This document shows positions 1 through 9,210 of a DNA stretch of 64,000 nucleotides, in pieces. The translations under genes were made by a program, and so were the position numbers. The stretch's first letter is position 1; every line of letters begins with the position of its first letter. The DNA is from Candidatus Sulfotelmatobacter sp. Lineage in GTDB: Bacteria > Acidobacteriota > Terriglobia > Terriglobales > Acidobacteriaceae. The notes beneath the pieces are model-generated. The model saw only the letters and a program-made list of their open reading frames with translations, had not been told where the DNA came from and searched no databases. Where the stretch lies: positions 290,708 through 354,707 of the forward strand of contig DASYBM010000011.1 in assembly GCA_036500765.1 (NCBI GenBank), in the 5' to 3' direction.

Positions 1-289
1 AGTCGCTCTCGCAATTCACTTCGACGAGCACGCCGATCTTGCCCCCGGCGTGAATGTACTGCGCCACCGATCCTTCGCTGGTCACGCGTGTCGCCTTCTT
101 GGCCGCGACCGAAACGCCTTTTTTGCGCAGAATCACGACCGCCTGCTCCATATCGCCCTTGGCTTCCGTCAAGGCTTGCTTGCAATCCATCATGGGAGCG
201 CCGGTTTTTTCCCGGAGATCTTTCACTTGTCCCGCCGAAATGTTGGGACGCCCGCTGTCATTTGGTTCGGGACTGGCAATGGTAGACAT
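1..289 (-). CDS. tsf: Elongation factor Ts, N-terminal part (runs off left edge)
   Basis: EF-Ts is the guanine nucleotide exchange factor that recycles EF-Tu-GDP during translation in the cytoplasm. The ATG is at 289 on the minus strand and about 96 codons are present before the window edge. After a short Ser/Pro/Asn-rich leader the protein reads [20 protein letters not shown] and continues with [15 protein letters not shown], the conserved N-terminal UBA-like EF-Tu-binding module, then the start of the core (CESD near the edge). It lies downstream of rpsB in the usual rpsB-tsf order. The family identity is clear; the remainder of the protein is not in the window. Confidence 0.95.
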   Translation of the reverse strand, partial: MSTIASPEPNDSGRPNISAGQVKDLREKTGAPMMDCKQALTEAKGDMEQAVVILRKKGVSVAAKKATRVTSEGSVAQYIHAGGKIGVLVEVNCESD

Positions 290-410
290 AATCTAAATGA
301 TTCCTTTTCACCACTTCGTTCTTTGACCCTATAAACTGAAACCCGCGCCGGGCGATCTATGAAGAACGACCCGCGCGGGTCTGATTTCAAAATGCCCGAA
401 TTTCTGTATC

Positions 411-462
411 GGCAAAGCCACGACCAACGACTGACGACCAACGGCCGAGGACCAACGACCGC
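411..462. repeat. Degenerate GACGACC-type heptamer repeats between rpsB and tsf
   Basis: The rpsB-tsf spacer (290-464) holds an ACGACCAACGACTGACGACC-like run, that is, degenerate copies of the heptamer family also found in longer form at 43190-43372 and 63863-63956. No gene is seen in the spacer. Confidence 0.5.
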
Positions 463-464
463 TC

Positions 465-1358
<894 letters not shown>

Positions 1359-1682
1359 TGAACCTCCTCTTTAGTCTGCATCGGAAGTTCTAGAGTTCAA
1401 GCTTCAATGTTTCAAGGTTGCGAAGTTTCAAAGTGCTTATCTTTGAAACTTTGAAACCTTGAAACGTCGAAACTTGCTCTTCCCTCCGATTGCCATTCCC
1501 GTCCCCGCGCCGCGAGGCACGAGAAGAATTGAACACCTAAAACAAACTGTCAGCTATCAGCCGTCAGCTCTCAGCTAAACCCAAACCAAACCAACCCAAA
1601 CAAAAGGTCATTCCGAGCGGAGGCGCTTTTCAGCCTGAGCGAGGAATCTCAATCTCCTCGGTCCCGGCCCACGGTGACGCAG
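1359..1682. other. rpsI-rpsB intergenic region with dispersed repeats
   Basis: No gene is seen in these 324 bases. They hold a long hairpin (separate entry), a CTGTCAGCTATCAGCCGTCAG-type simple repeat near 1550-1577, and at about 1608-1665 a segment beginning GGTCATTCCGAGCGGAGGCG, which resembles the GTCATCCTGAGCG repeat family at 2165 and 3570. Confidence 0.6.
1409..1465. repeat. Long imperfect hairpin upstream of rpsB
   Basis: GTTTCAAGGTT (1409-1419) pairs with AACCTTGAAAC (1455-1465), and the inner AGTTTCAAAG (1424-1433) pairs exactly with CTTTGAAACT (1441-1450) around a 7-base loop. No T-tract follows on either strand, so it is not an obvious terminator. It sits in the untranslated region ahead of rpsB. 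Confidence 0.7.
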
Positions 1683-2078
1683 CTACCGTTTCGAGAACTG
1701 GAAACGTTTGCGAGCGCCCTTCTGGCCGTACTTCTTGCGTTCTTTGCCGCGCGAATCGCGGCTAACGAAGCCCTCGCCTTTCAGCTTCTTGCGCAGTTCC
1801 GCATTGAACTGCATCAGGGCGCGCGCAATGCCCAACTTCACCGCGTCGGCCTGGCCGCGCACCCCGCCGCCCAATACGCTGGCGATGATGTTGAACGAAG
1901 CGCCCGTCTCCGACGAAGCCAGTGGCGCTTTCGCCGCCGAACGCTGCGCCGGGGTCACGAAATACTCTTCAAAAGCGCGACCGTTGACCTTGAAATCGCC
2001 GTTGCCCGGACGCAAATAAACCCGGGCAATCGCCGTCTTGCGGCGTCCCGTTCCGTAGTATTGAACCAGTTCTGCCAT
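1683..2078 (-). CDS. rpsI: 30S ribosomal protein S9
   Basis: Small-subunit protein S9, 131 residues, the usual length. The N-terminus [16 protein letters not shown] and the basic C-terminal tail [14 protein letters not shown], which reaches toward P-site tRNA in known ribosomes, are both intact. It follows rplM by 146 bases; rplM-rpsI is a near-universal bacterial operon. Confidence 0.98.
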   Translation of the reverse strand: MAELVQYYGTGRRKTAIARVYLRPGNGDFKVNGRAFEEYFVTPAQRSAAKAPLASSETGASFNIIASVLGGGVRGQADAVKLGIARALMQFNAELRKKLKGEGFVSRDSRGKERKKYGQKGARKRFQFSKR

Positions 2079-2164
2079 TTTAGCTTCTAGCTCCTAGCTC
2101 TTAGCTTCTAGCTTGAATCGCCCGAAGCGAGCTGTGATTTCTTCTCGAAACTCCCTAACCTCTT

Positions 2165-2210
2165 GTCATCCTGAGCGCAGCCGCTTTTCAGGCGGAGCGA
2201 ACGATCTCCC
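2165..2210. repeat. GTCATCCTGAGCG-family repeat copy
   Basis: GTCATCCTGAGCGCAGCCGC followed by a CAGGCGGAGCGAACGATCTC-like arm in the rplM-rpsI spacer. The first 13 bases match the start of the palindromic element at 3566-3678. Confidence 0.5.
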
Positions 2211-2224
2211 GCTTATCTGCTCTC

Positions 2225-2692
2225 TTACGAAACTGCCACTTTGCGTGGCTTATCCACCCTCACTTCCAACTTCAAATCCACCGGCTTCTGCGCCTGATGC
2301 GGATGCTTATCGCCTTTGTACACCTGCAACTTCGATAGCATGTGCGCCGCCAGTTTGTTCTTCGGCAGCATGCGCCGTACCGCATCTTCAATAATCGCTT
2401 CCGGCTTGCGAATCAAGCGCTTGCTGTATTCTTCGGTCCGAATACCGCCGGGATATCCCGTGTAATGGTGATATTTCTTCTGCTCGGCCTTCACGCCGGT
2501 GGTTTTGATCTTCTCTGCGTTGATCACAATCACGTGATCGCCGGTATCGAGAAACGGCGTATACTGCGGGTTTTCTTTACCCATGAGGACGCGCGCAACC
2601 TGCGAAGCCAGGCGCCCGAGCGTCTGCCCGTCCGCATCCACGACATACCACTTGCGCACAATTTCCCCCTCTTTGGGGAAATACGTAGACAT
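2225..2692 (-). CDS. rplM: 50S ribosomal protein L13
   Basis: Large-subunit protein L13, 155 residues. It begins [20 protein letters not shown] and contains [17 protein letters not shown] and [13 protein letters not shown], the family core. The open frame extends 12 bases upstream to a TTG at 2704, but the ATG at 2692 has GGGAG five bases in front of it, so this start is preferred. It is the first gene of the rplM-rpsI-rpsB-tsf cluster, and a sigma-70-type promoter lies about 106-135 bases upstream. Confidence 0.97.
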   Translation of the reverse strand: MSTYFPKEGEIVRKWYVVDADGQTLGRLASQVARVLMGKENPQYTPFLDTGDHVIVINAEKIKTTGVKAEQKKYHHYTGYPGGIRTEEYSKRLIRKPEAIIEDAVRRMLPKNKLAAHMLSKLQVYKGDKHPHQAQKPVDLKLEVRVDKPRKVAVS

Positions 2693-2797
2693 AAAATCTC
2701 CCAAGATTGAATAAGACTGCGAAAGAAGACCGCTCGTTGATTCCCTAGCGAGGACGCCAGTGCATCAGGCGGGCAACCACACGACTACCAAGTCTTT

Positions 2798-2827
2798 AAT
2801 CTACCGAAATCTGCGAGGAATTGTCAA
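2798..2827 (-). promoter_or_regulatory. Sigma-70-type promoter for rplM operon
   Basis: On the minus strand TTGACA (2822-2827), an 18-base spacer and TAGATT (2798-2803). It points toward rplM and would give a leader of roughly 95-100 bases. Confidence 0.65.
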
Positions 2828-2880
2828 CGTAGAGTTAACAACGACAGGGTTTCTGACCATAAGAGAACGGCTGATCATTG

Positions 2881-2931
2881 CCTGCGTTGCACCGCCGCCC
2901 GCGTTGCACCGCTGCCTGCGTTGCACCCCCG
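2881..2931. repeat. Three tandem 17-bp repeats
   Basis: Three consecutive 17-base units sharing the core GCGTTGCACC lie between rplM and the divergent secreted-protein gene. They could be read through from an upstream in-frame ATG at 2878, but the strong ribosome binding site just before 3007 argues that they are not coding. Confidence 0.7.
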
Positions 2932-3006
2932 ACGGAAATCTACTCGAGACGGCCAGCACTGGCAATGGTCCCCACGCTGGTGGTAATTTTTAATAGGAGG
3001 TTCGAC

Positions 3007-3549
3007 ATGAAACAACTCCCCCGGTTTCTAACACTGTCTATAGCAGTATTCATCGTCCTTTCCCTGCCCGCCTTCGCGCAGCACGGTAGCCGCGGAGGCG
3101 GTGGTCACGCGGTCGGCGGCGGATACATTCCGCCACATGGTCCGCCGGCAATGCACGGCGCACCCGCCCGACCTGCTCCCCAGACTTTTCGCGACCGCGA
3201 AGGCCACCCCGATGCACCGCACGTGCACCACAATGGCGAATGGGTCGGCCATGATGTCGCACGCCCTGGTGTGGACTTCCACCTCGATCATCCCTGGGAG
3301 CATGGCCGCTTTACCGGCGGCTTCGGTCGGGGCCACGTATGGCGACTCGGCGGAGGCGGTCCCGGCCGCTTCTGGTTCGGCGGCTTCTATTTCAGTGTCG
3401 CGCCTTTCGACGTCGGATATTGCGGCGACTGGCTCTGGGACAGCGATCAGATCGTCATCTACGACGATCCCGACCACGACGGCTGGTATCTCGCCTACAA
3501 CGTGAGGCTAGGAACCTACGTTCACGTGCAATATCTGGGTGGACAATAA
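3007..3549 (+). CDS. Secreted Gly/His-rich protein of unknown function
   Basis: 180 residues. Residues 1-22 form a Sec signal peptide ([18 protein letters not shown] then a PAFA-Q cleavage site). The mature N-terminal part is rich in Gly, His and Pro ([14 protein letters not shown]), a middle part is rich in His/Trp/Gly, and the C-terminal 60 residues contain an aromatic, Asp-rich segment ([20 protein letters not shown]). The His-rich composition could bind metal, but that is inference. The start is fixed by TAGGAGG at 2994-3000. It is monocistronic and divergent from rplM. I do not recognise a named family. Confidence 0.8.
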   Translation: MKQLPRFLTLSIAVFIVLSLPAFAQHGSRGGGGHAVGGGYIPPHGPPAMHGAPARPAPQTFRDREGHPDAPHVHHNGEWVGHDVARPGVDFHLDHPWEHGRFTGGFGRGHVWRLGGGGPGRFWFGGFYFSVAPFDVGYCGDWLWDSDQIVIYDDPDHDGWYLAYNVRLGTYVHVQYLGGQ

Positions 3550-3565
3550 CCGCCCTTACATAAAC

Positions 3566-3678
3566 CTTTGTCATCCTGAGCGGCGTTCTTTGCCGCGAGG
3601 GATCTATGCATTTGGCTCGGTCAAACAAAATGCATAGATCCTTCGGCGCCACAGAACGCCCGCCTCAGGATGACAAAG
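3566..3678. repeat. 113-bp palindromic intergenic element (REP/MITE-like)
   Basis: The outer arms TTTGTCATCCTGAG (3567-3580) and CTCAGGATGACAAA (3664-3677) are perfect complements, and an inner pair GGATCTATGCATTT / AAATGCATAGATCC forms a second stem. It sits between convergent genes; without a U-tract it is more likely a dispersed element than a terminator. Confidence 0.75.
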
Positions 3679-3692
3679 CAGAAATAGAATTA

Positions 3693-4799
3693 TTATTCGT
3701 ACGCCAGCGCGTCGATCGGATCTCTCTGCGCCGCCTTCAGCGCCGGATACAATGCTCCCGCCAGCGCCCCCAGAGCCGCAATCAGTGCTGCCCGCAACGC
3801 CCACTGGTTGCTCCAGAACAGGCGCAGCACCGGCCTTTCCATCATGATCACGCGCCGCGTCACCAGGCTGATGATGATCCCAGCGATGATTCCTACTACG
3901 GCCAGCAGCATCGTCTCGCGCAGCACCACATTGACGATATAAAGCTTCGAGGCGCCAATGGATTTCAGAATTCCAATCTCGCGCGTGCGCTCCATCACCG
4001 CCGTATACATCGATTGAAAGATCACCAGAAAGCCGACCACGACCGCCACCCCGATCACGATATTGATGGCGATATCAAATCCCGGAAGATTATCCGGCGT
4101 CATCATCGAAAGATATTCCTGCATCGAGCGCACTGAATATTTCTCCATGCCCGGCGTCTCCGCAATGGCTTTGGTTACCAGGCCGGCATTGGCCGGATTA
4201 TCCAGCTTGAGGTAAAACGCGGATGCGTGCCCTTCAGCCGCCACCAACTCTCCCATAGTGGCAATTGGCAGAAATTTACGGGCGCCGATGCCGTGTGGAA
4301 CAATGCCGCAAATTCGGAAGTCGTGGTTGAGGACCTCAACTGTATCCCCGACCTTCTTGTGGTTTTGATCGGCATAGTAATCGTCCACAATCACGTCGTT
4401 TGCCGTTTGAAACGGCCCTCCCGCGAGAAAATGGAACCTGGGATACAGCAGCTTTTCGTAGCTCTCAAGATCGATGCCATAAACGATCTCGAGCGGCTTT
4501 TGACTGAACCACCAGATCACTGGTGCAACCACGGTCACGTGCGGAACCCGGCGCAGCACATCTCCCACCTTCACCGAAATCGGCGCTCCGGACATACCGA
4601 TCAACGCCGACGACCCGGGCGGATTCACCGTCAAATCCCAGCCGATGCCCTCCTGGCTCTCCTTCGACCCATTGAGCAATCCATAGAAAAGGGCGACAAC
4701 CAGCAGAATCATGGTGACTTCGAGAGCAATGGCGCTGGTCGCGATCAGCGACCGCGCCGGCCGGTGCACCAGGTTGGCGACCACCATTTTGTTCATCAT
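3693..4799 (-). CDS. FtsX/MacB-type ABC transporter permease
   Basis: 368 residues with the topology of the MacB/FtsX/LolC permease family: one membrane helix near residues 15-43, a large periplasmic domain (about 45-250), then three helices in the last 120 residues (AINIVIGVAVVVGFLVIF, MLLAVVGIIAGIIISLV, WALRAALIAALGALAGALY). The conserved EIGILKSIGAS lies between helices 2 and 3, and the protein ends with the typical DPIDALAYE. The family uses ATP-driven mechanical movement of the periplasmic domain for lipoprotein, peptide or drug export. The cognate ATPase is not adjacent; the gene upstream on the same strand is a lipoprotein. Confidence 0.9.
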   Translation of the reverse strand: MMNKMVVANLVHRPARSLIATSAIALEVTMILLVVALFYGLLNGSKESQEGIGWDLTVNPPGSSALIGMSGAPISVKVGDVLRRVPHVTVVAPVIWWFSQKPLEIVYGIDLESYEKLLYPRFHFLAGGPFQTANDVIVDDYYADQNHKKVGDTVEVLNHDFRICGIVPHGIGARKFLPIATMGELVAAEGHASAFYLKLDNPANAGLVTKAIAETPGMEKYSVRSMQEYLSMMTPDNLPGFDIAINIVIGVAVVVGFLVIFQSMYTAVMERTREIGILKSIGASKLYIVNVVLRETMLLAVVGIIAGIIISLVTRRVIMMERPVLRLFWSNQWALRAALIAALGALAGALYPALKAAQRDPIDALAYE

Positions 4800-4896
4800 A
4801 TTTTACTCATCACGGGGAAGCACTCAGCACTCAGGCGTTGAAGCTCAAGATTGCCGCGGAAATAACCAGCAGGCCCAAGGCGCTGAATGCCGAATG

Positions 4897-5829
4897 CTAA
4901 TTCTGCTGCTTCACACTCGCCGGTATCACCAGACTCGACTGCGGACGGTCCAGATGCACGACTATCGCTCCCGGCGGCTGTTCCAGCGTGAACTGTTCAT
5001 CGGTGAGCGGCTGGTTAATTTCCACCTTCAGCATGTTCAGCGTAATGTCATATTCTTCCTGCGGCCGGTAGATCTCAATGCGAGAAGGGAAGCTTACGCC
5101 GTCGAAATCCTTGTACTCGGCGTAGCGCGCGTCGGTTGCCACCGTCCCGTCTTCGCTATAAATGTATTGCCGATGCGGCTTCAGATCGGTGCGCCCGAAG
5201 ACGATCTTGCGCCCCAGTTTCCATCCGCTCCCGGCCTTCTGAATCACGGTCAACTCGTAATCGTCCTGAAGAATTCGCCGTCCCTTGGCATCGTGCAGAG
5301 TTTCGTAGCCGTTCTCGAGCACGGCAATCTCGGAATTCGCGTCGATGCGCCGGATCAGCAGCGCTTCATAAATATTCTGCGGACGAATATTTTCCATCGG
5401 CTGATCGGTATTGGGTGTGGGAACGTCGTTCTTGCCGATCACGAAGCGGTTCTTGGGCGGAATCCACAGCTTGAAATCCTGCCCGTCGCTCACCATGTCA
5501 AAGGCCTTGGTGCGCACCACGGGCATCAGCCCGATCATATGGAGTGTATCCGGCTTGCGCGCCAGCACATAGCCGCGGATTTCCTTGTAGTCGGTGACGT
5601 GGCCTTTCTTGAGTCCGCCCACCGACGTATCGATGTCAACCGTCGCCTTCAGCGAGTGGATCGTTTCCGCCTGTTGATTGATGCTGTCGATCAATCCCTG
5701 CTGCGTCGACTGCTTCAGCGGTGCTTTCGAGTAGTTATCTTCGACCGGGCGCGTGCGAAACACGCAGCCACTCGTGGAGAGAGCTGCAAGAAACAGGATT
5801 ACGAGCCAAAAAGCCGAATCACGTCTCAT
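4897..5829 (-). CDS. Outer-membrane-type lipoprotein, LolA-like/DUF4292-like
   Basis: 310 residues from the ATG at 5829, giving a compact lipoprotein signal (MRRDSAFWLVILFLAALSTS then Gly-Cys); the lipobox is TSGC. An in-frame ATG at 5856 would add nine residues, but a TATACT -10-like element at 5861-5866 would leave that start almost leaderless. The mature part has the pattern of DUF4292/LolA-like proteins: SLKATVDIDTSV, a GYVLARKPDTLHMIG strand, FKLWIPPKNRFVIG, and a C-terminal DGVSFPSRIEIYRP region. These folds bind lipid or lipoprotein acyl chains. Location just upstream of the permease gene suggests a shared envelope job, but this is inference. Confidence 0.75.
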   Translation of the reverse strand: MRRDSAFWLVILFLAALSTSGCVFRTRPVEDNYSKAPLKQSTQQGLIDSINQQAETIHSLKATVDIDTSVGGLKKGHVTDYKEIRGYVLARKPDTLHMIGLMPVVRTKAFDMVSDGQDFKLWIPPKNRFVIGKNDVPTPNTDQPMENIRPQNIYEALLIRRIDANSEIAVLENGYETLHDAKGRRILQDDYELTVIQKAGSGWKLGRKIVFGRTDLKPHRQYIYSEDGTVATDARYAEYKDFDGVSFPSRIEIYRPQEEYDITLNMLKVEINQPLTDEQFTLEQPPGAIVVHLDRPQSSLVIPASVKQQN

Positions 5830-5856
5830 CAAGATAAAAGAATGCCTCTTAACCAT

Positions 5857-6174
5857 TTGAGTATACAGGGCTGGAAAGGGTTCAAAGACCGGCTGCGACA
5901 GTTTTCAGAGTGTCCTGTGAAATTATCTACTCTTCGGACACCCCCATTTTTCCGTTTCCGCTTGTTTCTTGCAGCGTTCTGTTCTTCCAGTCATTGTTCT
6001 TCCAGCGTTCTTCCAGAGCGAATCCTAAAGTGAATCAAGTACTAATGAAGTTCCTTGTCTAGTGCTTACTTCTAGTGCTTACTAAAGACAGACGCACTGT
6101 CGTCAGGTCATGGGCCAGCCGAGCATCATCTAAACTAGGCGAAGTTATCAGCACCATTTTATGATCGCCGTTAT
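5857..6174. other. Divergent intergenic region with short direct repeats
   Basis: No gene in these 318 bases. There are several GTTCTTCCAG copies between about 5978 and 6014, and a 13-base tandem repeat TCTAGTGCTTACT near 6058-6085. Promoters for the lipoprotein (minus) and mltG (plus) should be here; I see no convincing mltG promoter. Confidence 0.6.
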
Positions 6175-7266
6175 ATGAAAAAGATCCTCTGGCTCATCTT
6201 GGTTGCCATCTTTGGGGCTACCGGTTGGTTCGCCTGGGCCGTCCTGACGCCCGTCGACCCATCTCTGGACAAATCTGCCGGCCAGACGTTCGTGCTGCTG
6301 CATCCGGGATATTCCATACGCCGCATCGCCGCTGAATTGAAGAGGACAGGCGTCATCCGCAGCGAAGAGGCCTTCGTGCTGTGGCACTACCTGCACCACG
6401 GAAGGTCCCTGAAGGCTGGCGAATATCTTTTCGACAAGCCGGCCAACATCATCGAAATCCAGAAACGGCTGCGACGGGGCGATGTTTACTTCCACACTGT
6501 AGTTGTGCCTGAAGGCTTCAACATGTTCGATATTGCCCGCGCGATTGAGGCCGCCGGTCTGGGGCCTGCCGAGGACTTTGTGAAGGTCGCGCAAAACGAA
6601 ACGGGGCTTATCTCCGGCATTGCTCCTGGGGCGCGCTCGCTCGAAGGCTATCTCTTTCCGGACACATATCAATTCACTCGCATGATGACGATGCGGGATA
6701 TGGCTGCATCAATGGTGTGTCAGTTCCATATCGTGGCGCAGCAAATCGGGCTGATTCAAGCTCCGGGTGGAGATGCCAATAGCAAACAGATCTGCGACTC
6801 GATTCGCGCGCTCCATGAACCGAATGACCCGAAGATCACGCCAGGCGATACCTTTGCCGTGGAGCGCACGGTGATCATGGCGTCCATCGTCGAAAAAGAA
6901 ACCGCCGTACCCGAAGAGCGCCCGCTTGTTGCCAGTGTCTATTACAACCGTCTGGCCAAAAACATCGCCCTCGACGCCGACCCCAGCATCATCTACGCCG
7001 AGCTTCTGGCCGGAACTTACCAGGGCGCGCTGCACCACGCCGACATGCAGTTCGTATCTGCTTACAATACCTACAGGCATCCCGGCCTGCCGCCCGGACC
7101 GATCGGCAATCCCGGACGGATCGCCCTCGAAGCCGCCATGCATCCCGCGCAAAGCGACTATTACTACTTCGTCGCCGACGCCCAGGGTCACCACCGCTTC
7201 GCGAGCTCGATGGAAGAACACAATAAGAATGTAGCGGCCTACCGGAAAGCGATGCGGGGGAAGTAG
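6175..7266 (+). CDS. mltG: Endolytic murein transglycosylase MltG
   Basis: 363 residues. One N-terminal membrane helix (KKILWLILVAIFGATGWFAW) anchors a periplasmic catalytic domain. A LysM-like subdomain with GYSIRRIAAELKRTGVIRS and a LKAGEYLF motif precedes the YceG/MltG core; the catalytic Glu lies in SIVEKETAVPEE near residue 240, followed by LDADPSIIYA and the C-terminal PGPIGNPGRIALEAAMHP motif. MltG cleaves nascent glycan strands and sets their length. The gene sits convergent to ruvX with a small gene between; mltG and ruvX are frequent neighbours in bacteria. Confidence 0.96.
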   Translation: MKKILWLILVAIFGATGWFAWAVLTPVDPSLDKSAGQTFVLLHPGYSIRRIAAELKRTGVIRSEEAFVLWHYLHHGRSLKAGEYLFDKPANIIEIQKRLRRGDVYFHTVVVPEGFNMFDIARAIEAAGLGPAEDFVKVAQNETGLISGIAPGARSLEGYLFPDTYQFTRMMTMRDMAASMVCQFHIVAQQIGLIQAPGGDANSKQICDSIRALHEPNDPKITPGDTFAVERTVIMASIVEKETAVPEERPLVASVYYNRLAKNIALDADPSIIYAELLAGTYQGALHHADMQFVSAYNTYRHPGLPPGPIGNPGRIALEAAMHPAQSDYYYFVADAQGHHRFASSMEEHNKNVAAYRKAMRGK

Positions 7267-7267
7267 C

Positions 7268-7350
7268 AGGCGTCAGGCGCCGGGCATCAGGCGTTAGGCC
7301 TAGGACCTCAGACTTCGGACCTTGGACCTTTAGACCCCGGACCTAGGGCA
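7268..7350. repeat. Degenerate TCAGGCG/TCGGACC-type repeats
   Basis: A low-complexity run of related 7-9-base words (CAGGCGTCAGGCGC, TCAGACTTCGGACC, TTGGACCTTTAGACC). Related runs occur at 7855-7885, 26990-27025, 27150-27180, 31880-32035 and 40950-41145, always between genes. Confidence 0.5.
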
Positions 7351-7449
7351 CCTTAGAAAATCCAGAGGAACAATCGCCTCAAATGTGATATCCGTGCTTG
7401 CGGCGTGGCAATCAAGCTGCCAGTATTGCGGATCAGCCGAGGCGCCCGA

Positions 7450-7833
7450 ATGAGTGGATCCTACCGAGATCTAAGAGTGTGGCAGCGTGCTATGGACTTA
7501 GTTGTCAGCATTTACGCGGAAAGTCAGGGATTTCCTAAGAACGAACTGTACGGCTTAGTAAGCGAAATGCGACGGGCAGCCGTCTCCATACCGAGCAACA
7601 TTGCTGAAGGTAAAGGGCGGCTAACGGATCGCGACCGAGCGCATTTCTTTTGCCAAGCGCGTGGCTCTCTTCTAGAACTCGAGACTCAAATCCTTATCGC
7701 GCAGAGGTTAGGATTCCTCATTCAGCAGCGAGCGGAGATCGTGATCGGCCTCTGTGCTGAACTTGGTCGAATGCTGAATTTGCTGATCCAGTCCATCCGT
7801 CCAATCGACGGGTCGGGACGTTCAGCAGCGTAG
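7450..7833 (+). CDS. Four-helix-bundle protein (23S rRNA intervening-sequence protein family)
   Basis: 127 residues from the ATG at 7450; an upstream GTG (7405) would add 15 residues not typical of the family. SYRDLRVWQRAMDLV, GLVSEMRRAAVSIPSNIAEG and LLELETQILIAQRLGF are hallmarks of the S23/bAvd-like four-helix-bundle family. Members were first found in 23S rRNA intervening sequences, but most are free-standing as here, with unknown function; the related bAvd protein works with diversity-generating retroelements, and no reverse transcriptase is present in this window. It lies between mltG and the convergent ruvX. Confidence 0.85.
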   Translation: MSGSYRDLRVWQRAMDLVVSIYAESQGFPKNELYGLVSEMRRAAVSIPSNIAEGKGRLTDRDRAHFFCQARGSLLELETQILIAQRLGFLIQQRAEIVIGLCAELGRMLNLLIQSIRPIDGSGRSAA

Positions 7834-7888
7834 AGAACTCGCCATGAAGTCGAGGTCCGTAGTCCGACGCCTGACGCCCGACGCCGCA

Positions 7889-8410
7889 CTACTCCCCCGG
7901 AAGCCGGGAGCCGGAAGCCGATCTCGCTTCCATCCAGCCCTGCAAGATCAAGACCGCTGCCATCCGGTCCACGGCTTTGCCGCGCTTTTCGATCGAGAGA
8001 TCCGTTTCCCGCAGGAGCCGATTGGCTTCGGCCGAGGTCAGCCGTTCATCCCATAAATGCACCGGAAGCCGAAAGCGTTTGCGCAAGTCTTCGGCGAAGA
8101 CCTGCATCTTGTCGGACTGTATTCCTTCCGCGCCGCTCATGCGAAGGGGCAACCCAACCACAATTTCCCGCACGTCATATTCCTGAATGAGGCGCTGCAA
8201 ATATTCGAAGTCATGGCGCTTGGTTTTGCGTTGCAAGGTGTCCAAACCCTGCGCCGTGATTCCCAGCGGATCAGACACCGCGACGCCGATCCGGCGTGCG
8301 CCGACATCAAGACCCAGAATCCGTCCCGCTGGCAGAGCAACCGGCTTTCGGCTTTGGGAAGAGTCTTCTTCGATTTGGTCCCAAATTGGTTGTTCTTCGC
8401 CTGAGTCCAC
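7889..8410 (-). CDS. ruvX: Putative pre-16S rRNA nuclease / Holliday junction resolvase-like RuvX (YqgF)
   Basis: 173 residues. The RNase H-like core starts at ILGLDVGARRIGVAVSDP (Asp35), continues with IVVGLPLRMSG and LWDERLTSAEANRLLRE, and ends KAVDRMAAVLILQGWME; these carry the acidic active-site residues. YqgF family members process the 16S rRNA 5' end in E. coli and resemble Holliday junction resolvases. A polar extension of about 30 residues precedes the core. It is convergent with the four-helix-bundle gene. Confidence 0.93.
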   Translation of the reverse strand: MDSGEEQPIWDQIEEDSSQSRKPVALPAGRILGLDVGARRIGVAVSDPLGITAQGLDTLQRKTKRHDFEYLQRLIQEYDVREIVVGLPLRMSGAEGIQSDKMQVFAEDLRKRFRLPVHLWDERLTSAEANRLLRETDLSIEKRGKAVDRMAAVLILQGWMEARSASGSRLPGE

Positions 8411-8613
8411 GGCCTGATTATAAGCGCACGATTTTCGGTTCCGGCCAAAACCTTATGTTTCAATCGCTTAACGAAGCCTATAGCGATGGATGCACACCCC
8501 GGGACCTTGCTTTTCGGCTTATTTTGGGAGTAGCATGAGTGCTAGGATTGTTGCAAGCCTTTCCCCTCGAACCCTTCGCCTATCCCGGGTGTAAAAAGCA
8601 TGGGTGCCTAAAG

Positions 8614-9150
8614 ATGAATGCGACAGACTTGAATTTCCACATCGGCGACAAGGTGGTGTATCCCAATCACGGTGTTGGTGTAATTGAGCAGATTAGTAGC
8701 CGCTCCGTCGGCGCCACAATCGAGAAGTTTTACCTCCTGCACATCAAAGCCAGCAGCCTGAAAGTGATGGTCCCGTGCCACAACGCCGGCAGCGTCGGCC
8801 TGCGCCGCGTCGTGCGCAACGGCGAAATCCAGAAGGTGCTGGACGCCCTTTCTGTCGGTGAAAATGGCAGCAATGGCGACTGGAAAGACCGCTTCAAGGA
8901 AAATTCCGAGCGCATGCGCACCGGTTCGTTGCTCGAGGTCGCCAGCGTCCTGAAGAACCTGATCGCGCTGCATCAGGCCAAGCCGCTTTCGTTCCGCGAG
9001 AAGAAAATGCTGGAACGCGCCCGCTATCTGCTGGTCAGCGAATTGGCCATGGCCCGCAACTGCGAAGAGTCCAAGGTCGAAGAGATCCTCACCAGCGCCT
9101 TGGCCAAATGTAAGCTGCGCTTCCCCGAAGCCTCAGAATTCCAAGCGTAA
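8614..9150 (+). CDS. CarD/CdnL-type RNA polymerase-binding regulator
   Basis: 178 residues from the ATG at 8614, which opens directly into the CarD_CdnL_TRCF fold: FHIGDKVVYPNHGVGVIEQI, then EKFYLLHIKASSLKVMVPC. The C-terminal part (about 75-178) is helical and ends with MLERARYLLVSELAMARNC, as in CarD/CdnL, whose C-terminal domain contacts promoter DNA near the -10 region while the N-terminal Tudor-like domain binds the RNA polymerase beta subunit. The frame is open for 75 bases upstream, but that extension has no family similarity. A possible promoter TTGCTT-18-TAGCAT lies at about 8508-8537. Confidence 0.92.
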   Translation: MNATDLNFHIGDKVVYPNHGVGVIEQISSRSVGATIEKFYLLHIKASSLKVMVPCHNAGSVGLRRVVRNGEIQKVLDALSVGENGSNGDWKDRFKENSERMRTGSLLEVASVLKNLIALHQAKPLSFREKKMLERARYLLVSELAMARNCEESKVEEILTSALAKCKLRFPEASEFQA

Positions 9151-9210
9151 CGATCCGTCTTGGCCGGACACAGAGCGCGCCACGCTCCTGCTTAACTCGA
9201 CTCCCGGATG

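Noticed and set aside
2878..3006. Longer start for the Gly/His-rich secreted protein
   Set aside because: It would read through three tandem repeats and bury the signal peptide; TAGGAGG directly before 3007 decides the start.
4711..6033. 440-codon plus-strand open frame over the lipoprotein gene
   Set aside because: Antisense to the lipoprotein and permease genes, low-complexity residue mix, no start signal.
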